A stretch of DNA of 64,000 nt from CBDBJL01 sp965206365 (lineage in GTDB: Bacteria > Pseudomonadota > Alphaproteobacteria > JABAAW01 > JAHZMA01): contig CBDBJL010000009.1 in the NCBI GenBank assembly GCA_965206365.1, positions 124,001-188,000 on the forward strand, read 5' to 3'. This document shows, in pieces, positions 16,759-24,721 of this stretch; positions within the stretch are counted from its first letter, which is position 1, and every line of letters begins with the position of its first letter. The position numbers and the translations under genes are program-made. The notes beneath the pieces were generated by a model. It saw nothing but the letters and a program-made list of their open reading frames with translations, made no database searches and had not been told where the DNA came from.

Positions 16759-17535
16759 GGTCTCCGGTAAATCCATCAAGAAGTTTCTAGGTTCAAAAAG
16801 ATAACTCAGACTTTCGGCTTGTTTGGATATTGCCAGCTATGATAGCAAGCAATGGATTCTTAACCTAACCATGCCGTTATTGTTAGGGAAAATCTGCCAA
16901 AGGGCACAATTTAGCGTACCAGTAGGTTGCTAGACTTCGCTCATAGTGCAAGAATAAAGAGAATTTAAAAATATCCAAGATTACAATTATGTTACGATTA
17001 CGTTACTACCTAGTTGCCCCCCTATTCATCAATCAAAAAATTGTAACCCAATCATCATAGAATTTGAAATATAAAGATTTTATCGTTTGTAATGTGGTTG
17101 TTAATGAGCAAAAATGGGGTTTTGTTAGAGGTATTTTATTTAATAATAGTGTTTATTTTTAATGGTTTACAATAAATATATATTTTGCGAACAAAGTAAT
17201 TTCTACTTGAGTCCAATCATTTATAGTGGGTCTAATTTGTAAGGTTAATCAAGATAGGTTGTTATGATACAAGGTTTCGTATTTTTTGAATGTTTGCAGT
17301 AAAAAATCAGCCCATCTGGAGGAACTTGATCTTATTTGTTAACTTAATCTATTTTATTTATTATTATAAAACAATAGGTTACACCGTAAATTTAAATGAA
17401 AAAAAATCATACAAATAGGTTTAACTTCACCCAGTTTACCGAGGCTTTTAGAAAGATTTTAAATTTTAGTAAAGAAAAAAATCATAAAAAAAATAGCAAA
17501 TGCCGTTTTTACCAAGCCCTGTCTGTTTTTCGCGG

Positions 17536-17581
17536 ATAGTTTCGATTCTGAATATTTGTTTTGATCGCGAAACTATTTTTT
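17536..17581 (+). terminator. Terminator-like hairpin in the gene-poor island
   Basis: The arms ATAGTTTCG (17536-17544) and CGAAACTAT (17568-17576) pair perfectly over a 23-base loop and run into a T-tract (17576-17581). It would act on plus-strand RNA, but no plus-strand gene is visible upstream. Confidence 0.45.
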
Positions 17582-17796
17582 ATTACCATTAATCGGCTCT
17601 TAATTTAAGGAACCCACCAAAATCCAAGCTCTAAAATATGGCAAAATAATATTGAAAAGCTATGCGAATAATCATTCCGATTGTGGATGTAATTTTATTA
17701 CGACTGCGGATAGAAATCATTCTGTTTATGTAACTTATATTTTCGTTGCATTATGCGTTATTGTTGGCGATATCGGAAGAATAAGTTTATGATATT

Positions 17797-18180
17797 TTAT
17801 TGCGTGAGTGGAATAAGTAAGGCTGCAATCAATCGCCCTTCTGTAAGTAAAACATTATAGGTTTGACATGCAGCTTTCGTGTTCATCATGTCGTAGCTTA
17901 TTTTTGCGTTTTCTAATAAAACTCGATGTTTTCGATTAAGAAGTTGCATGTGGTTACCAGTGCCAAAAATAAGAATTTCGATAGGAAGATTCTTACTAAG
18001 AAGCTCGATAATACCTGCTTGCAAAATATCCTCAACACAGCTTGAAATATTAATACGAAAACTATGCTGGGCCGTAATAATAATGGGTGAATGAAATTCT
18101 TGCTCCGAAACGATAAAGCGACCAACGCCATAAGATTGAATATATTGATGATATTCTGGAATTTTTGGGGTGATATCCAT
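17797..18180 (-). CDS. Mth938/DUF498 domain protein (NDUFAF3-like)
   Basis: A 127-aa single-domain protein of the Mth938 (DUF498) family: IQSYGVGRFIVSEQEFHSPIII, EILIFGTGNHM, and MMNTKAACQTYNVLLTEGR with the family's N-T-x-A-C-xTYN-x-L-x-E-G-R end motif. The human family member NDUFAF3 is a mitochondrial complex I assembly factor; the bacterial role is not proven. It lies 64 bases behind secF, the usual alphaproteobacterial place. Confidence 0.88.
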   Translation of the reverse strand: MDITPKIPEYHQYIQSYGVGRFIVSEQEFHSPIIITAQHSFRINISSCVEDILQAGIIELLSKNLPIEILIFGTGNHMQLLNRKHRVLLENAKISYDMMNTKAACQTYNVLLTEGRLIAALLIPLTQ

Positions 18181-18244
18181 AATTTTGTAATATCAATCAA
18201 TACTATGCTAAAAATTGAATCTATATTCTGTTATTATCGTAATT

Positions 18245-19150
18245 TTAGCTGATATCTTCATTATGTGGTGGGAAATAATGAATGAAAGGTACGGCAAAAC
18301 CAATAGATGAATAAGTACCGAATAAAACTCCCCAAATAAGTGGGATCGCAAAGTCACGAATAACGGCTCCTCCTAGAAAAACAAGTGCCAACAAAGCCAG
18401 CAAGGTTGTAATTGTTGTTAAAACACTTCGTGATAATACCTGGTTGAGTGAGATATTATATACTTCTGCCAATTCCAGATGCTTATATTTGCGTAAATTT
18501 TCTCTAACTCGATCATAAATCACCACAGTATCATTGATAGAATAGCCGGCAATGGTTAAAATAGACGCTACTGTTGCAATATTCACTTCAAGTTGCAGTA
18601 GGCTAAACAACCCTATTGTGGTAATAACATCATGGAGCAATGCCAAGATCGCACCTATACCAAATTGCCATTCAAAACGAAACCAAATATAGATGAAGAT
18701 TCCTACCATGGTGAGTATAATTGCCAAAATCGCACTTGTTTGCAATTCTTTGGAAAATGTTGGTCCAACAGATTCTACACGACGATATTCAACTACATTC
18801 TCGCCAAGGGTTTCTTTTATCAGTGTAATTGCTGATTGTTGTGCGGAAGCCCCGCCAGGTTGGCGCTGAATACGAATTAAAATAATATCAGCTTGCCCAA
18901 ATTCTTGCAGGGTGATATCACCTAATTTAACATCTTTAAGTTGAGAACGAATCTCACCAACGGTTATTTCCGGAGGTAATTTGGCTTCAATAAGGATGCC
19001 GCCTAAAAAATCAATGCCCAAATTTAACCCTTGCAGTGAGAATGCTAACAAAGAAACCACTACAAATGACATTGATATTATGATTAATCGTGCTTTATAG
19101 CGCAGAAAATTAATTTTATTGCCTTTAGGATGAAGAAAACTCAGTAACAT
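18245..19150 (-). CDS. secF: Protein translocase subunit SecF
   Basis: A 301-aa SecF, partner of SecD in the proton-driven accessory complex of the Sec translocon. It has a first TM (about 26-45), the GLNLGIDFLGGILIEA motif, a short periplasmic domain, and five C-terminal TM helices with SINDTVVIYDRVREN in the D5 region. It sits 36 bases after secD. Confidence 0.97.
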   Translation of the reverse strand: MLLSFLHPKGNKINFLRYKARLIIISMSFVVVSLLAFSLQGLNLGIDFLGGILIEAKLPPEITVGEIRSQLKDVKLGDITLQEFGQADIILIRIQRQPGGASAQQSAITLIKETLGENVVEYRRVESVGPTFSKELQTSAILAIILTMVGIFIYIWFRFEWQFGIGAILALLHDVITTIGLFSLLQLEVNIATVASILTIAGYSINDTVVIYDRVRENLRKYKHLELAEVYNISLNQVLSRSVLTTITTLLALLALVFLGGAVIRDFAIPLIWGVLFGTYSSIGFAVPFIHYFPPHNEDIS

Positions 19151-19186
19151 AGAATGTTAACCTTTATTTAGTGGGTACAAAAAACA

Positions 19187-20764
19187 TCATGTTAGAGGTA
19201 ACTCTTCACAATCGGGGTTACGAGCAACCCAGCTAAATACGAGATAACGTGAGAGCATAACAGCGGAAAAAACCGAGGTAAAAACACCAATAGAAAGTGT
19301 TACCGCAAAACCTTTAATCGGACCAGCGCCTAAGATGAAAAGCAGAAATGCTGCGACCAAAGAAGTAATATTTGCATCAAGAATTGTAACAAATGCGTGT
19401 TGAAAACCAGAATCAATGGCATCAACTGGCGAGCGACCATTACGATATTCTTCGCGAATTCGCTCAAAAATTAGCACATTAGCATCCACTGCCATACCAA
19501 TGGTTAAGATAATGCCCGCAATTCCGGGTAAGGTAAGTGTGGCTTGCAAGATAGAAAGCACAGCAAAAATAAGAGTGATGTTAATTGCTAAGGCAATGTT
19601 AGAAAATAAACCAAACCGCCCGTAAGCTAGAAACATAAAAACTGCAACGGCTAACAAACCAACGGTAAAGGCTACTTTGCCAGCTTCAATAGAATCGCTC
19701 CCTAGCCCCGGGCCCACAGTGCGTTCTTCAACAATTTCTAAAGCCGCAGGCAGAGCCCCCGCTCGGAGTAAAATCCCTAATTCATTTGCCTCAGCAATGG
19801 TAAAACTACCGGTAATAATACCATCACCACCAATAATTGCCGATTGAATGCGTGGTGCACTCACAACCTCATCATCTAAGACAATGGCGAGTCTGCGCCC
19901 GATATTTTGCCCAGTAATATTCCCAAATTTAAATGCCCCGGCAGAATCAAAAGTAAATGCAACAGCGGGTTTATTGTTATTATCAAAGCTTGCCCCCGAA
20001 TCTTTCAAATGCTCGCCCGAAAGCAAAGCCCGTGCTGTAACCATATAATGTTCCATTGGATTTTTATCGGCATCTTTTTCATGCGAGGGTAATTTGGCAT
20101 AACCTATGGGGATCTTGGTGGTGTTGGGATCAATTTGATCATTTACGAGATGGAAGGTAAGTTTTGCAGTTTTGCCAATTAAGCTTTTCAACATATCCGG
20201 ATTTTTAACCCCAGGAAGTTGAACAACAATACGGTTTGAGCCTTGTCTTTGAATCAGAGGATCACGCGTGCCACTCTCGTCAATGCGACGCCGAATAATC
20301 TCGATAGAGCGATCAACAGCATCAATTTGTAAATTGCGAATTGCGGTTTCTTTCAGTGAAATCCCTACCTCGCCACCCCGCACATAAGCAATGGAGATAT
20401 CAGAGTTGGCTTTTTTTAGGCTAGTAACAAATTGATTCACTGCGTTTGGATCAACAATTTGAACAACTAGCAATTTATTTTCAATTTGTGGGCGGTTCGC
20501 AACAATTTTTTGCTTTTTCAGAAGTTGACGGGTTTCTTCTCGTAAATTTTGCAAGCTATTTTCAATAACGCTCGATAGATCAACCTCTAAAAGCAAATGG
20601 GCCCCACCTTGTAAATCTAAACCTAAACTAACAGTTTTTAATCGATCAAAAATTGGCAATGGAATCTTGCCATTGGGGAAAAAATTGGGCATAGCAAACA
20701 AAATGCCCCCTAGCGAGATTGTTAAAACAATAAATTTCTTCCATGAAGGATAACGTAGAACCAT
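19187..20764 (-). CDS. secD: Protein translocase subunit SecD
   Basis: A 525-aa SecD. It has an N-terminal TM, GLDLQGGAHLLLEVD, a periplasmic domain with RRRIDESGTRDPLIQRQG and RIVVQLPGVKNP, and a C-terminal six-TM region with GMAVDANVLIFERIREE. The length is typical for alphaproteobacteria. It is transcribed between yajC and secF. Confidence 0.98.
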   Translation of the reverse strand: MVLRYPSWKKFIVLTISLGGILFAMPNFFPNGKIPLPIFDRLKTVSLGLDLQGGAHLLLEVDLSSVIENSLQNLREETRQLLKKQKIVANRPQIENKLLVVQIVDPNAVNQFVTSLKKANSDISIAYVRGGEVGISLKETAIRNLQIDAVDRSIEIIRRRIDESGTRDPLIQRQGSNRIVVQLPGVKNPDMLKSLIGKTAKLTFHLVNDQIDPNTTKIPIGYAKLPSHEKDADKNPMEHYMVTARALLSGEHLKDSGASFDNNNKPAVAFTFDSAGAFKFGNITGQNIGRRLAIVLDDEVVSAPRIQSAIIGGDGIITGSFTIAEANELGILLRAGALPAALEIVEERTVGPGLGSDSIEAGKVAFTVGLLAVAVFMFLAYGRFGLFSNIALAINITLIFAVLSILQATLTLPGIAGIILTIGMAVDANVLIFERIREEYRNGRSPVDAIDSGFQHAFVTILDANITSLVAAFLLFILGAGPIKGFAVTLSIGVFTSVFSAVMLSRYLVFSWVARNPDCEELPLT

Positions 20765-20796
20765 GTTTTACCACCGAATAGAGAGAAGAATGTGCA

Positions 20797-21258
20797 TTAT
20801 TGTGCAGCTTCTTTTGTTGAAGTTTTTGCCGTTGCTTTTTTTGTCCCAGCTTTTTTTACCTCAGCTTTTTTTGCCTCGCCCGCTTTTGTTTTTACTTTAC
20901 TAGTAACCGCTTTCGGCTTTTTCGGAGTCGTTTTTGGTTTCGTTTCGGGTTCCTCGTCGAAAATTTGCGTAACAGAGCTACGGGTAATTACGGCAATCGT
21001 TTGGTCACCTTCTAAAACCACTTCAAGTTTATTATCGATAACCCGTTGTACTGTGGCGTAAAAACCACCACCGGTAATAATTTTAGCTCCGCGCGTTAAT
21101 GCGTTGATTTTCATTTCATGCTGTTTTTGTTTTTTCCGTTGCGGGGCAATAACCAGAAAATAAAAAATCCCAAAAACCAAAAAAAGTGGCACTAACGAGC
21201 TCAAAATAGAGGGGTTACTTGCCTGTGTGCCTTGTGCAAAAGCATTCATTATGATCAT
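20797..21258 (-). CDS. yajC: Preprotein translocase subunit YajC with basic tail
   Basis: A 153-aa protein. Residues 1-90 are ordinary YajC: one TM (about 18-40, SLVPLFLVFGIFYFLVIAPQ), then RKKQKQHEMK and LTRGAKIITGGGFYATV. About 60 residues of Lys/Ala/Thr/Glu-rich low complexity follow from about residue 95 (AKKAEVKKAGTKKATAKTS). YajC is usually about 110 aa, so the tail is an extension. The start could also be the ATG at 21249. It is the first gene of the yajC-secD-secF-Mth938 run. Confidence 0.95.
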   Translation of the reverse strand: MIIMNAFAQGTQASNPSILSSLVPLFLVFGIFYFLVIAPQRKKQKQHEMKINALTRGAKIITGGGFYATVQRVIDNKLEVVLEGDQTIAVITRSSVTQIFDEEPETKPKTTPKKPKAVTSKVKTKAGEAKKAEVKKAGTKKATAKTSTKEAAQ

Positions 21259-21420
21259 AAAATTTCTCCAAAATTTGTAGAATTGCTAAAGTAAACTTAA
21301 TCTGATAATAATATTTTCATAGCAGACTTAAGTTCGAAGCGAAACCGACTCCGCGGATGCTAAAATAAAAACAATTCTTTGACAAGGGGAAACTCTTATT
21401 TTTTCAAGGATAAACTGCAA

Positions 21421-22299
21421 ATGAGCCTGAATATTAATAAAAATTTTGGAAATATTGAAAAATTATTACGAGATTTGTGTAATTTGAAATCAAATTTTCT
21501 GGATGTGAGCCTATTAGATAATTCAAAAAATAGGGCTGCAGTTTATGATTCTGTATCGACACGCCTAGTATCGTGCGAGATTTACGCCCTGCCCTTGCCG
21601 TTAATTAAGGGTGTAGATCGGCAAAAACAACAAATATATCAAAATATGCAACGCTATTTTCAAGGGTTGCCGGCCAATCATGCATTGCTTTGGGGGGCGC
21701 GCGGTACAGGGAAAAGTTCGCTTGTAAAGGCTTGTTTTATGGATCTGGTTAAAAATCATCACAATATTCCGTTTTTAATTGAAATTTATGCCGAGGATAT
21801 TTGTAAATTACCTTTTATTATCAAATCATTAAAAGATAAATCTGTTCCAATAGTTATATTTTGTGATGATATTTCTTTTCGCCAAGAGGATGATACCTAT
21901 AAGGCATTAAAATCGATGTTAGAAGGTGGAATTGAATTTAGGGAAGGACAATTTTTATTTTATGCCACTTCTAACCGTAGGCATTTATTACAGCGCGAGC
22001 AAAATGCCAGCCTAGATGAGTTTGGACCGCATACACAAGATAGCCGTGAAGAGCAAATATCGCTTTCGGATCGCTTTGGGTTATGGATTGGTTTTCATCC
22101 GATGCATCAAGAAGTTTATTTGGAGATTATTGCTGGGTATTTTGCGCATTTTCAACAACCAATTTCCCAAAAACTTTGGCATGATGCGGCTCTTGAATGG
22201 GCATTAACGCGTGGCAACCGTTCTGGGCGCACGGCATGGCAATTTTTTAAAGATTTTGCCGGGGCCAATGGCATGAAAATCGATGGTCACTGGCGTTAA
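21421..22299 (+). CDS. DUF815 family ATPase
   Basis: A 292-aa AAA-type protein of the DUF815 family. It has a P-loop at 92-100 (GARGTGKSS), Walker B VIFCDDISF, sensor-like FYATSNRRHLL, and the family stretch ISLSDRFGLWIGFHPMHQEVYLEI. Function is unknown. ATG 21421 has AAGGA ten bases upstream; an in-frame TTG at 21379 would add 14 unconserved residues. It is divergent from yajC, and no partner gene follows. Confidence 0.85.
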   Translation: MSLNINKNFGNIEKLLRDLCNLKSNFLDVSLLDNSKNRAAVYDSVSTRLVSCEIYALPLPLIKGVDRQKQQIYQNMQRYFQGLPANHALLWGARGTGKSSLVKACFMDLVKNHHNIPFLIEIYAEDICKLPFIIKSLKDKSVPIVIFCDDISFRQEDDTYKALKSMLEGGIEFREGQFLFYATSNRRHLLQREQNASLDEFGPHTQDSREEQISLSDRFGLWIGFHPMHQEVYLEIIAGYFAHFQQPISQKLWHDAALEWALTRGNRSGRTAWQFFKDFAGANGMKIDGHWR

Positions 22300-22335
22300 A
22301 ATCGGCTAAAAAACTACCCGAATGCTAAAAAAATA

Positions 22336-22602
22336 TCAAGAAACATCCCAGCCACTAGAGCTTTGCCTTTTGCCATAAGCGGATGATTTCTTTTTTGGCT
22401 CGGGATATTCCTTATCAACAACTTTTCTTAGCTTCCGTGCCGCCAACCGTTTCAGCACAATAAGCGATGTTTCTGCCGGCGCAAGCACACTGGTTTCCAA
22501 AGCGGTATCGGGGTCTAGCGCGCAAATTAAGATATAACGCCCCTTTTGCTTATATTCGAACAAGATTTCACGAAAGCCATACATGTTTTTTGCGGATAAC
22601 AT
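22336..22602 (-). CDS. Small conserved-type hypothetical protein (DUF6898-like)
   Basis: An 88-aa protein: FREILFEYKQKGRYILICALDPDTALETSVLAPAETS and RLAARKLRKVVD, then a charged tail. The pattern (E[IF] ... G.Y..[VI].A[IL]DP.T..E.S...P......L..LA.RKL..V) matches short uncharacterised alphaproteobacterial proteins, as I recall those labelled DUF6898. No function is known. It is convergent with the DUF815 gene, with a 36-base gap. Confidence 0.6.
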   Translation of the reverse strand: MLSAKNMYGFREILFEYKQKGRYILICALDPDTALETSVLAPAETSLIVLKRLAARKLRKVVDKEYPEPKKKSSAYGKRQSSSGWDVS

Positions 22603-22795
22603 TTTTAATCTCTATATTGTTACCAGAGCCCTTACGGAGTAAGAATTGCCCAAAATGGGTAAATCCTCAGAAACCTTTATACCACATATATAGTAATATT
22701 TTTTGGATTTATCAATAGCTTTTCTTAAAGCTATTGTGAAGGATATTTATCAACACCCCCTACCCTTTCACCTTATTTTATGCTAGGGTTTGAAA

Positions 22796-23605
22796 ATGAA
22801 ATACTTGTTGATTTTTATTTTTGTTTTCACTTTCTTTGCAAGTAATCTGGCTTTTTCTGCTAATTTTCAGAAAGGTTTGGATGCTTATGGTAACAAGGAT
22901 TATGCTGTGGCATTACGCGAATTTCAACCTCTTGCTAAGCAAGGCAATCATTTTGCCCAGCATTATCTGGGGGATATGTACAAAAATGGACAGGGCGTTT
23001 CGCAAGATTATCGGCTTGCGCTGAAATATTATCGGAAGGCAGCCAAGCAAGGGCTTGCTGGTGCCCAGAACAGTCTAGCAGTGATGTATCAAAATGGGCA
23101 GGCTGTTCTACAAAATAATAAAATTGCGCTGAAATGGTATCGGAAGGCAGCCAAACAAGGGGATGCTGGTGCCGAGTATAATCTGGGGCTGATGTATGAC
23201 CAAGGATTTGGCGTTGCGCAAGATTATGAAATTGCGACTAAGTGGTACCGACTGGCGGCCCAGCAAGGCTATGTTTATGCCCAATATAATCTAGGGAATA
23301 TGTACAATGATGGATTTGGCGTTGCGCAAAATTACCGGCTTGCGGTGAAATGGTACCGGCTGGCGGCCGAGCAAGGGAATGCTGGTGCCCAGTACAATCT
23401 GGGGCTGATGTATAGCAAAGGATCTGGCGTTGCGCAAGATTATGTTTATGCCTATATGTGGTTTAATATTGCCGCATTATCTGGAGATGGGGGTGGATTT
23501 AAGGCTAGAAATATCATTGCACAAGCAATGAGCTCATCCCAAATTGAACAAGCCCAAACCCTTGTCAATGAATGTGTTGCTAAGGAATATAAAGGCTGCT
23601 TTTAA
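22796..23605 (+). CDS. Secreted Sel1-like repeat protein
   Basis: A 269-aa protein with an N-terminal signal peptide (MKYLLIFIFVFTFFASNLAFSA) and at least five tandem 36-residue Sel1-like (TPR-type) repeats. Each reads like AGAQYNLGLMYSKGSGVAQDY followed by a helix such as LAVKWYRLAAEQGN. Such proteins are periplasmic or secreted scaffolds; the partner is unknown. The start is ATG 22796; an in-frame TTG lies 6 bases before. The repeats are similar at DNA level too, so recombination could change their number. It is not in an operon. Confidence 0.88.
   Translation: MKYLLIFIFVFTFFASNLAFSANFQKGLDAYGNKDYAVALREFQPLAKQGNHFAQHYLGDMYKNGQGVSQDYRLALKYYRKAAKQGLAGAQNSLAVMYQNGQAVLQNNKIALKWYRKAAKQGDAGAEYNLGLMYDQGFGVAQDYEIATKWYRLAAQQGYVYAQYNLGNMYNDGFGVAQNYRLAVKWYRLAAEQGNAGAQYNLGLMYSKGSGVAQDYVYAYMWFNIAALSGDGGGFKARNIIAQAMSSSQIEQAQTLVNECVAKEYKGCF
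22949..23488 (+). repeat. Five tandem 108-bp Sel1 coding repeats
   Basis: Five consecutive 36-codon units. Shared stretches such as GGCGTTGCGCAAGATTA and AAATGGTATCGGAAGGCAGC recur in neighbouring units, showing recent duplication or conversion. Confidence 0.75.
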
Positions 23606-23634
23606 GGTTGGGGCTCATGGATTTTTTATACAAT

Positions 23635-23889
23635 TTATTTTGATGAATTTTTGCGTATTATGGTTTCGAAAACACCATAACGGAAATATTTCGCCCATAG
23701 GTTTGAGGCCAAAGGCGTGAAGCAAAAATAAAGACTAGCGATGCTGTTGGTTGCCAGAACAAGCATAATTCCTAAAAGCAAACCGTGGAAAATTAGGTGG
23801 ATACCCCCGCCAGCTCCAAAAATCTGAATATTCTCGCTTGGCAAAATCCCAGCCTTGTTAATCATTGAGAGAAAAACAATCAGGCTCAT
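23635..23889 (-). CDS. Hypothetical small membrane protein
   Basis: An 84-aa ORF with a hydrophobic stretch from about residue 22 to 62 (IHLIFHGLLLGIMLVLATNS) and a basic C-terminus. No family is recognised. It is convergent with the Sel1 gene. It may be a real small membrane protein or a chance ORF; coding support is limited. Confidence 0.4.
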   Translation of the reverse strand: MSLIVFLSMINKAGILPSENIQIFGAGGGIHLIFHGLLLGIMLVLATNSIASLYFCFTPLASNLWAKYFRYGVFETIIRKNSSK

Positions 23890-24108
23890 TACAATTCAAT
23901 ATCACAAACAAAATAGCCAGAATAAGATCTCAAATAATGCAGCGATATTGCCCGCAAATGAAAATGATCCTGATTTTGACAATTTACAGATCAATTAACC
24001 AATAGCATGCCAAAAATATATAGAAAAATCAATCTACCATTGTAGATAATTAATCTAAAATATAGATTCTTAAAACTGCTTTTAAGGGTATTTTTTTCGC
24101 GGGTCGCA
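23890..24108. other. Gene-poor sequence, nothing recognised
   Basis: AT-rich, no ORF of note and no RNA gene seen. Confidence 0.5.
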
Positions 24109-24541
24109 TTATTTTGAGCTTGAATTGTGAAAGGCTTTGTTTAATTCCAAGAAACTATACCAGCCAATAACCCAGGCTTTGTCAAAACTATGCCAAAAAT
24201 ACCAGATACACCCATCCGCATGAATATCCTTGTTATTCGTAATGATCTGCACTATTTTTGTAATTTGCCCGATATATCTATTATACGAACTACTCGCTTG
24301 CTTTTCATTATGAGTTAATTCACGGCTTAAACGCCGCAATGTCGTAACAGCTTACCTGTTGCGCATTCGCTAATGAGCGCAAAATAAATATACCTCTTTT
24401 TCCCCTGACATATCATCAATTCTCATGATAATTTTTTTCCAATGTTCAGCATCAAGGCTAATATATGAATGATACATAATTTGCACTCCCACGCAATAAA
24501 ATAAGATGATCTTGTTGGTAACTTTTCAAAAGCTCATGCAC
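24109..24541 (-). pseudogene. Possible decayed gene (three short consecutive frames)
   Basis: Three short minus-strand frames follow one another in different phases: 24541-24458 (GTG start, about 27 aa), 24477-24370 (35 aa, MYHSYISLDAEHWKKIIMRI) and 24339-24109 (76 aa, with NRYIGQITKIVQIITNNKDI). Close succession and shifted frames suggest one gene broken by frameshifts, but none of the pieces resembles a known family. Chance ORFs are equally possible. Confidence 0.25.
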
Positions 24542-24721
24542 TATTTCACGCTAAGGTCAAAGCTACAAGAACATTTTCTCCCTTTTCTAAGTTAAAAATG
24601 AGCGCACAGAAATTACTGTCTCATTACCAGCATTTTTTTTGGAATTTTTCTTGCCAAAATGCAAAATATGTGTTTCATTCATTGCTTGATAAAATTCGTG
24701 TAAGTTATTTATTCTAAAGCA
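24542..24721. other. Gap downstream of guaA
   Basis: No gene and no clear terminator hairpin for the guaA transcript are visible. Confidence 0.5.

Larger units (their letters stand above)
16577..17796. other. Gene-poor region, second half of the island
   Basis: No convincing ORF, tRNA or known RNA. The visible items are a promoter-like pair at 16729-16758, a GCTAT-G-ATAGC palindrome near 16837, a CCTAAC/GTTAGG inverted repeat near 16864-16887, and a terminator-like hairpin at 17536-17581. Confidence 0.6.

Noticed and set aside
14355..17796. tRNA, tmRNA, RNase P RNA or SRP RNA in the gene-poor island
   Set aside because: I looked for T-loop (GTTCGANTC-like), RNase P and SRP core motifs by eye and found none; a covariance search would be decisive.
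17913..18200. 95-aa minus-strand ORF overlapping the Mth938 gene
   Set aside because: Hydrophobic shadow frame; the Mth938 frame has clear family motifs.
20792..21061. Plus-strand 89-aa ORF with Phe/Val/Ala-rich sequence opposite yajC
   Set aside because: Mirror of the Lys/Ala-rich YajC tail; the minus-strand gene is well supported by family motifs and operon position.
21379..21407. TTGACA with TTTCAA as a promoter for the DUF815 gene
   Set aside because: The transcript would start at about the start codon, and the -10 box is poor; the TTGACA is probably chance.
22949..23488. Regular 108-bp repeats, considered as CRISPR-like
   Set aside because: The repeats are in-frame 36-codon Sel1 units with no unique spacers, so they are coding repeats.
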